From an uncultured Gammaproteobacteria bacterium (GTDB lineage Bacteria > Pseudomonadota > Gammaproteobacteria > Eutrophobiales > Eutrophobiaceae), in NCBI GenBank assembly GCA_958295485.1, contig OY282354.1, positions 3,496,042 to 3,560,041 on the forward strand: a stretch of 64,000 nucleotides of DNA, read 5' to 3'. Within the stretch, counting starts at the first letter, position 1. Every line of letters begins with the position of its first letter. Of the stretch, positions 39,801 through 48,800 are shown piece after piece. The notes below the pieces were generated by a model. The model saw only the letters and a list, made by a program, of their open reading frames with translations. It did no database searches and had not been told where the DNA came from. The translations under genes and the position numbers were made by a program.

Positions 39801-42800
39801 CCTCGGTCACGGTCGGCGAGTTGATCGACAGCGTCGGCGTCGCATCGTCGTCCGTGATCGTCCCCGTGCCGGTACCCACCGTACTGGATATGCCCGCGTT
39901 CGTCGGGCTGCTCAGCGATACCACCACCGTCTCGTTCGCTTCGTCCAGCGTGTCGCCCGTCACCGCCACGTTGAAGGTCTGGCTGGTCGTCCCCGCCGCG
40001 AAGGTCAGCGTCCCGGCGGTGAGCGCCGTGTAGTCGGTCCCGGACGTGGCCGTGCCGGTCCCGGCGTCCGCGTAAGCCACCGTCACCTGCTGGGCGCTCG
40101 CCGGACTCAGGCTCACCGTGAACGTCAGGTTGGTCGAGCCGCTGTTCCCCTCCGACACGCTCGGCGAGTTGATCGACAGCGACGGCGCGCCGTCGTCGTC
40201 CGTCAGGCTGATCGTCGCCGAATTCACCGTCAGGCTGCCCGACTCGCCGCTCACCGTGATCGTCTCATCGGTCTCGTCGGTCGTATCGTCCGTCGGCGTC
40301 AGCGTGAAGCTCCCGGTCTGGCTCGCCGCCCCCGCCCCAATCGTAATGTCGAAGTCCGCCACCGCCGTAAAGTCCACCGCCGACGCCGTGCCGCTGCCCG
40401 CCACGCTCACCGTCACCGTCGTGGCCGCGGCGAACCGGTTCGTGCCGTCTACCGTCGCCGTCACCGTGATCGTCGTTGCCCCGTCGCCCTCGCCCACGCT
40501 GTTGTCGTTCACCGTCAAGGTGATCGAGGGCGTCGCATCGTCGTCCGTCAACGTGATCGTGGCCGAACTCACCGTCAGGTCGCCCGACGTGCCGCTCACC
40601 GTCACCGTCTCGTTGGTCTCGTCTACCGTGTCGTCCGTCGGCGTCAGCGTGAATGTCCCGGTCTGACTCGCCGCCCCCGCCGCAATCTCAATGTCGAAGT
40701 CCGACACCGCCGCAAAGTCTACCGCCGACGCCGTGCCACTGCCCGCCACGCTCACGGTCACCGTCGTGGCCGTGCCGAACCGGGTCGTGCCGTCCACCGT
40801 CGCCGTCACCGTGATCGTCGTCGCCCCGTCGCCCTCGCCCACGCTGTTATCATTCACTGTCAAGGTGATCGCGGTCGGCGCGGCGTCGTCGTCCGTGATC
40901 GTCCCCGTGCCGGTACCCGTCGCGATCGTCGCGTCCGTCGGGCTGCTCAGGGTCACTACGACGGTCTCGTTCGATTCGTCTATGACGTCGCCGGTCACCG
41001 CCACGTTGAAGGTCTCGCTGGTGTCCCCCGCCGCGAAGGTCAGTGTGCCGCCGGTGATCGCCGTGTAGTCGGTCCCGGACGTGGCCGTGCCGCCCGTCCC
41101 TTCTGCCCAAGCCACCGTCACCGGCTGGACGCTCGCCGCGCTCAAGGTCACGGTGAAGGTCAGGTTCGTCGAACCGCTGTTCCCCTCCGTCACGCTTGGC
41201 GAGTTGATCGATATCGTCGGCCCGTCGTCGTCCGTGATCGTCCCCGTGCCGGTACCCGTCGCGATCGTCGCGCTCGTCGGGCTGCTCAGGGTTACCACGA
41301 TGGTCTCGTCCACCTCGTCGGTCGTATCGCCGGTCACCGCCACGTTGAAGGTCTGGCTGGTTGTCCCCGCCGTGAAGGTCAGCGTCCCGCCGGTGATGGC
41401 CGTGTAGTCGGTCCCCGACGTGGCCGTGCCGTTCGTGACGCCCTGGACATTCACGGCGTCCGCGTAGGCCACCGTCACCTGCCGGGGGCTCGACGCGCTC
41501 AGCGTCACCGTGAACGTCAGGTTCGTCGAGCCGCTGTCACCCTCCGTCACGCTCGGCGAGTTGATCGATATCGTCGGCCCGTCGTCGTTCGTGATCGTCC
41601 CCGTGCCGGTACCCGCCGTACTTGACACGGTCGCGTTCGTCGGGGCGCTCAGGGTCACCACGATGGTCTCGTTCGTCTCGTCGGTCGTGTCGCCCCTCAC
41701 CACCACGGTGAAGGTCTGGCTGGTCGTCCCCACCGCGAAGGTCAGCGTCCCGCCGGTGATCGCCGTGTAGTCCCTGTCCGTGTCGGTCGCCGTGCCGGAC
41801 GTGGCCGTGCCGGTCCCGGCGTCGGCGTAGTCTACCGTCACCTGCTGGGCGCTCGCCGCGCTCAGGCTCACCGTGAACGTCAGGTTCGTCGAGCCGCTGT
41901 CGCCTTCCGTCACGCTCGGCGAGTTGATCGATATCGTCGGCCCGTCGTCGTCCGTGATCGTCCCTGTGCCGGTACCCGTCGCGATCGTCGCGTTCGTCGG
42001 GCTGCTCAGGGTCACGATCACCGTCTCGTTCGTCTCGTCGGTCGTATCGCCGGTCACCGCCACGTTGAAGGTCTGGCTGGTCGTCCCCGCCGGGAAGGTC
42101 AGCGTCCCGCCGGTGATGGCCGTGTAGTCGGTCCCGGACGTGGCCGTGCCGGTCGTGGCGTCGGCGTAGGCCACCGTCACCTGCTGGCTGGTCGCCGCGC
42201 CCAAGGTCACGGTGAACGTCAGGTTCGTCGAGCCGCTGTCCCCCTCCGTCACGCTCGGTGAGTTGATCGACAGCATCGGCCCGTCGTCGTCCGTGATCGT
42301 CAGCGTGCCGGTACCCGTCGCGATCGTCGCGTTCGTCGGGCTGCTCAGGGTCACCACGATGGTCTCGTTCGTCTCGTCGGTCGTGTCGCCCCTCACCACT
42401 ACGTTGAAGGTCTGGCTGGTCGTCCCCACCGCGAAGGTCAGCGTCCCGCCGGTGATGGACGTGTAGTCGGTCCCGGACGTGGCCGTGCCGGTCGTGGCAT
42501 CGGCGTAGTCTACCGTCACCTGCTGGGCGCTCGCCGCGCTCAGGCTCACCGTGAAGGTCAGGTTCGTCGAGCCGCTGTTGCCTTCCGTCACGCTCGGCGA
42601 GTCGATCGATATCGTCGGCCCGTCGTCGTCCGTGATCGTCCCCGTGCCGGTACCCGTCGCGATCGTCGCGTTCGTCGGGCTGCTCAGGGTCACGATCACC
42701 GTCTCGTTCGTCTCGTCGGTCGTATCGCCGGTCACCGCCACGTTGAAGGTCTGGCTGGTTGTCCCCGCCCGGAAGGTCAGCGTCCCGCCGGTGATGGCCG

Positions 42801-45800
42801 GGTAGTCGGTCTCGGACGTGGCCGTGCCGCCGGTCCCCTCTGCCCAGGCCACCGTCACCGGCTGGACGCTCGCCGCGCTCAGGCTCACCCTGAAGGTCAG
42901 GTTCGTCGAGCCGCTGTCGCCCTCGGTCACGCTCGGCGAGTCGATCGACAGCGTCGGCCCGTCGTCGTCCGTGATCGTCCCCGTGCCGGTCGCCGTCGAA
43001 ATGGTCGCGTTCGTCGGGCTGCTCAGGGTCACGATCACCGTCTCGTTCGCCTCGTCGGTCGTATCGCCGGTCACCGCTACGTTGAAGGTCTGGCTGGTTG
43101 TCCCCGCCGCGAAGGTCAGCGTGCCGCCGGTGATCGCCCTGTAGTCCGTCCCCGACGTGGCCGTGCCGGTCGTGGCGTCCGCGTAGGCCACCGTCACCGG
43201 CTGGACGCTCGTCGCGCTCAACGTTACCGTGAACGTCAGGTTCGTCGAGCCGCTGTCGCCTTCCGTCACGCTCGGCGAGTCGATCGACACCGTCGGCCCG
43301 TCGTCGTCTGTGATCGTCCCCGTGCCGGTACCCGTCGCGATCGCCGCGTTCGTCGGGTCGCTCAGGGTCACCACGACGGTCTCGTTCAACTCGTCGGTCG
43401 TATCGCCGGTCACCGCCACGTTGAAGGTCTGGCTGGTTGTCCCCGCCGCGAAGGTCAGCGTCCCGCCGGTGATGGCCGTGTAGTCGGTCCCGGACGTGGC
43501 TGTGCCGGTCGTGGCGTCGGCGTAATCTACCGTCACCTGCTGGGCGCTCGCCGCGCTCAAGGTCACGGTGAAGGTCAGGTTCGTCGAGCCGCTGTCCCCC
43601 TCCGTCACGCTCGGCGAGTTAACCGACACCGTCGGCCCGTCGTCGTCCGTGATCGTCCCCGTGCCGGTACCCGCCGTAGCGGATACGGTCGCGTTCGTCG
43701 CGCCGCTCAGGGTCACCACGACGGTTTCGTCCACCTCGTCGGTCGTATCGCCCGTCACCGATACGTTGAAGGTCTGGCTGGTCGTCCCCGCCGTGAAGGT
43801 CAGCGTCCCGGCGGTGATGGCCGTGTAGTCCGTCCCCGAGGTGGCCGTGCCGCTTCCGGCATCGGCGTAAGCCACCGTCACCTCCTGGCCGCTCGCCGCG
43901 CTCAACCTCACCGTGAACGTCATGGTCGTCGAACCGCTGTTCCCCTCGGCCACGCTCGGCGAGTCGATCGACAGCGTCGGCGTCGCATCGTCGTCCGTGA
44001 TCGTCCCCGTGCCGGTACCCACCGTAGCGGATACGGCCGCGTTCGTCGGGTTGCTCAACGTCACCACCACCGTCTCGTTCTCTTCGTCCAGCGTGTCGCC
44101 GGTCACCGCCACGTTGAAGGTCTGGCTGGTCGTCCCCGCCGCGAAGGTCAGCGTCCCGGCGGTGATGGCCGTGTAGTCCCTGTCCGTGTCGGTCGCCGTG
44201 CCGGACGTGGCCGTGCCGGTCCCGGCGTCCGCGTAGGCCACCGTCACCTGCTGGGCGCTCGCCGGACTCAAGGTCACCGTGAACGTCAGGTCGGTCGAGC
44301 CGCTGTTCCCCTCCGACACGCTCGGCGAGTTGATTGACAGCGTCGGCGCGCCATCGTCGTCCGTCAGGCTGAGCGTGGCCGAGTTCACCGTCAGGCCGGT
44401 CGCCGTCCCGCTCACCGTGATCGTCTCGTCGGTCTCGTCTGCCGTGTCGTCCGTCGGCGTCAGCGTGAACGTCCCGGTCTGGCTCTCCGCCCCCGCCGCA
44501 ATCTCAATGTCGAAGTCCGTCACCGCCGTAAAGTCCACCGCCGTCGCCGTGCCGCTGCCCGCCACGCTCACGGTCACCGTCGTGGCGTTGGCGAACCGGA
44601 TCGTGCCGTCCACCGTGGCGGTCACCGTGATCGTTGTCGCCCCGTCGCCCTCGCCCACGCTGCTCGGATTCACCGTCAAGGTGATCGAGGGCGCATTATC
44701 GTCGTCAGTGATCGTCCCCGTGCCGGAGCCCTCCGTAGCGGATACGGCCGCGTTCGTCGGGCTGCTCAACGTCACCACGACGGTCTCGCCCCCCTCGACC
44801 AGCGTGTCACCCGTCACCGATACGTTGAAGGTCTGGCTCGTCGTCCCCGCCGCGAAGGTCAGCGTACCGGTGGGGGTGGGGAGCGCCGTGTAGTCGGTCC
44901 CGGAAGTGGCCGTGCCGGTCCCGGCGTCCGCGTAGTTCACCTTCACCTGCTTGCCGCTCGCCGCGCTCAAACTCACCGTGAACGTCAGGTTCGTCGAACC
45001 ACTGTCCCCTTCCATCACGCTCGGTGAGTCGATCGACAGCGTCGGCTCATCGTCGTCGTCGGTGATCGTCCCCGTGCCGGTCGCGGTCGCGATCGTCGGC
45101 GCCGTCGGCGGCGGCGTCCCCGTCCCTTCGATCGTCGGGTTGCTCAGGAACACCACGACGGTCTCGTTCGCCTCGTTGGTCGTGTCGCCCGTCACCGCCA
45201 CGTCGAAGGTCTGGCTGGTTGTCCCCGCCGTGAAGGTCAGCGTCCCGCCCGTGATGGCCGTGTAGTCCGTCCCGGAAGTAGCGGTGCCACCCGTCCCTGC
45301 CCCCCAGTCCACCGTCACCTGCTGGGTGAGCGACTCGCTCAACGTCACCGTGAACGTCAGGTTCGTCGAGCCGCTGTCACCCTCCATCACGCTCGGCGAG
45401 TTGATCGACAGCGTCGGCCCGTCGTCATTCCTGATCGTCCCCTTGCCGGTACCCGTCGCGATCGCTGCGTTCACCGCGTCGCTCAGGGTTATCATGATGG
45501 TCTCGTTCTCCTCAATGTCCGTGTCGCCCGTCACCGACACGTCGAAGGTCTGGCTGGTCGTCCCCACCGGGAAGGTCAGCGTCCCGCCGGTGATCGCCGT
45601 GTAGTCGGTCCCGGACGTGGCCGTGCCGGTCCCGGCGTCCGCGTAGGCCACCGTCACCTGCTGGAGGCTCGCCGCGCTCAAGGTCACGGTGAACATCAGG
45701 GTCGGCGTGTCGCCGGCGTTCCCCTCCGTCACCCTCGGCGAGTCGATCGACACCATCGGCCCGTCGTCGTTCGTGATCGTCCCCGTGCCGGTCGCCATCG

Positions 45801-48800
45801 CGATCGTCGCGTTCGTCGCGTCGCTCAGGGTTATCACGATGGTCTCGCCCGCCTCTTCGGTCGTATCGCCCAGCACCGCTACGTTGAAGGTCTGGCTGGT
45901 CGCCCCCGGCGGGATGGTCATCGTCCCGGCGGGGCGGGCCGGGAAGGTCAGCGTCCCGCCGGTGATGGCCGTGTAGTCCGTCCCGGACGTGGCCGTGCCG
46001 GTCCCGGCGTCGGCGTAGTCCACCGTCACCTCCTGGACGCTCGCCGCGCTCAAGGTCACGGTGAACGCCAGGTTCGGCGTGTCGCCGGCGTTCCCCTCCG
46101 TCACGGTCGGCGAGTTGATTGATATCGTCGGCCCGTCGTCGTCCGCGATCGTTATTGTGCCGGTACCCGTCGCGATCGTCGCGTTCGTCGCGCTGCTCAG
46201 GGTTATCACGATGGTCTCGTCCACCTCGTCGGTCGTATCGCCGGTCACTTCCACTGATAAGGTGCTCCTGTTAGTCCCCGCATCGAAGGTCAGCGTGCCG
46301 GCGGTGATCGCCGTGTAGTCGGTCCCGGACGTGGCCGTGCCGGTCCCGGCGTCCGCGTAGGCCACCGTCACCTGCTTGCCGCTCGACTCGCTCAACGTCA
46401 CCGTGAACGTCAGGTTCGTCGTGCCGCTGTCACCCTCCGTCACGGTCTGCGAGTTGATCGACAGCGTCGGCTCATCGTCGTCGTCGGTGATCGTCCCCGT
46501 GCCGGTACCCGCCGTACTTGATATGGTCGCGTTCGTCACGTTGCTCAGGGTTAGCACGACGGTCTCGTCCGCCTCATCCATGGTGTCGTCTATCACCTCT
46601 ATCGCGGCGCCTTGTCTAGCCGTCCCCGGCCTGAAGGTGTACGTGATACTGCCGGGCGCCGTGTAGTCGGTCCCGGACGTGGCCGTGCCGGTCCCGGCAT
46701 CGGCGACGTCCACCTTCACCTCCTTGCCGCTCACCGCGCTCAATGTAATTATGAACTGCAGGATATCTCTATCGGCGTCCTCCTCCGAGAGGCTCGGCGA
46801 GTTAATCGATATCGTCGGCGCCGCGTCGTCGTCGGTGATCGTCCCCGTGCCGCTCGCCGTCGCGATCGTCGCGTTTGTCGCGTTGCTCAGGGTCACGATC
46901 ACCGTCTCGTTCTCCTCGTCGGTCGTATCGCCCGTCACCGATACGGCGAAGGTCTGGCTGGTCGTCCCCGCCGCGAAGGTCAGGGTGCCGGCGGTGATCG
47001 CCGTGTAGTCCGTCCCGGACGTGGCTGTGCCATCGTTCGTGTTGTCCGAGTCATCCACGACGTCGGCGTAGTTCACCGTCACTTCCTGGGCGCTCGCCGC
47101 GCTCAAGGTCACCGTGAACGTCAGGTCCTCCGAGCCGCTGTCCCCCTCCGCCACGCTCGGCGAGTCGATCGACAGCGTCGGCGTGTCGTCGTTGTCCGTC
47201 AGGCTGATCGTGGCCGGGCGCACCAACAGGCTGCCTGAGACGCCACTCACCGTCACCGTCTCGTTGGCCTCGTCCAGCGCGTCGTTCGTCGGCGTCAGCG
47301 TGAACGTCCCGGTACCGCTCGCCGCGTTCGCCGGGATCGTAATGTCGAAGGATGACACCGCCGCGAAGTCCACCACCCCCGCCGTGCCGCTGCCGGCCAC
47401 GCTCACCGTCACCGTCGTGGACGAGGAAAACCGCAGCTCGCCGTCCACCGTGGCCGTCACCGTGATCGTGGTCGCCCCGTCGGCCTCGCCCACGCTGCTG
47501 TCATCCACCGTCAACGTGAGCGATGGCTCGTCGTCGTCCGTGATCGTCCCCGTGCCGGTACCCGCCGTACTTGATATGACCGCGTTCGACGGGCGGCCAA
47601 GGAGCACCACGATGGTCTCGTTCCTCTCGTCGATCGTGTCGCCTATCACCGCCACGTTGAAGGTCTGGCTGGTCGTCCCCGGCGGGAAGTTCAGCCGGCC
47701 GGCGCGGATCGCCGTGTAGTCCGTCCCGGACGTGGCCGTGCCGCCCCTGCTGGCGAGCCTGCCGTCGGCGTAGTTCACCGTCACCTGCCGGGTACTGGCC
47801 GGGGTCAACGTCACCTCGAACGTCAGGTTCTTCGTGCCGCTGTCCCCCTCCGTCACGCTCGGCGAGTCGATCGACAGCGTCGGCGTGTCGTCGTTGTCCG
47901 TGATCGTCCCCGTGCCGGTCGCGGTCGCGATCGTCGCGCCTGTCGCGCCGCTCAGGGTCACTACGACGGTCTCATTCGACTCGTCGATCGTGTCGCCCGT
48001 CACCGCTACGTTGAAGGTCTTGCTGGTATCCCCCGCCGCGAAGGTCAGTGTGCCGTCGGTGATCGCCGTGTAGTCGGTCCCGGACGTGGCCGTGCCGGTC
48101 CCGGCGTCGGCGTAGTTCACCGTCACCTGGCCAGTACTGGCCGGACTCAGGGTCACCGTGAACATCAGGTTCGTCGAGCCGCTGTCGCCCTCCGTCACGC
48201 TTGGCGAGTTGATCGACAGCGCCGGTGCGCCGTCGTCGTCGATGATCGTCCCCGTGCCGGCGACCGTCGCGAGCGTCGCGTTCACCGCGTTGCTGATGAA
48301 GACCAGGACGGTCTCGTTCGACTCGTCGGTCGTGTCGCCCGTCACCGACACGTCGAAGGTCTGACTAATCGTCTCCGCCGGGAAGGTCAGCGTCCCGCCG
48401 GTGATGACCGCGTAGTCGGTCCCGGACGTGGCCGTGCCGCCCCCCGCCCGCGCCCAGTTCACCGTCACCTCCTTGCCGCTTGCCGCGCTCAAGGTCACCG
48501 TGAACGTCAGGTTCGTCGTGTCGCCGCTGTTGCCCTCCGTCACGCTCGGCGAGTCGACCGACAGCGACGGCGTCGCGTCGTCATCCGTCAAGGTGATCGT
48601 GGCTGAATTCACCGTCAGGCTGCCTGATGTCCCACTCACCGTCACCGTCTCGTTCGTCTCGTCCAGCGCATCGGCCGTCGGCGTCAGGGTGAAGCTTCCG
48701 GTACCGCTCGCCGACCCTGCCGCAATCGTAATGTCGAAGTCCGACACCGCCGCGAAGTCCACCGCCGACGCCGCGCCGCTGCCCGCCACGCTTACCGTCA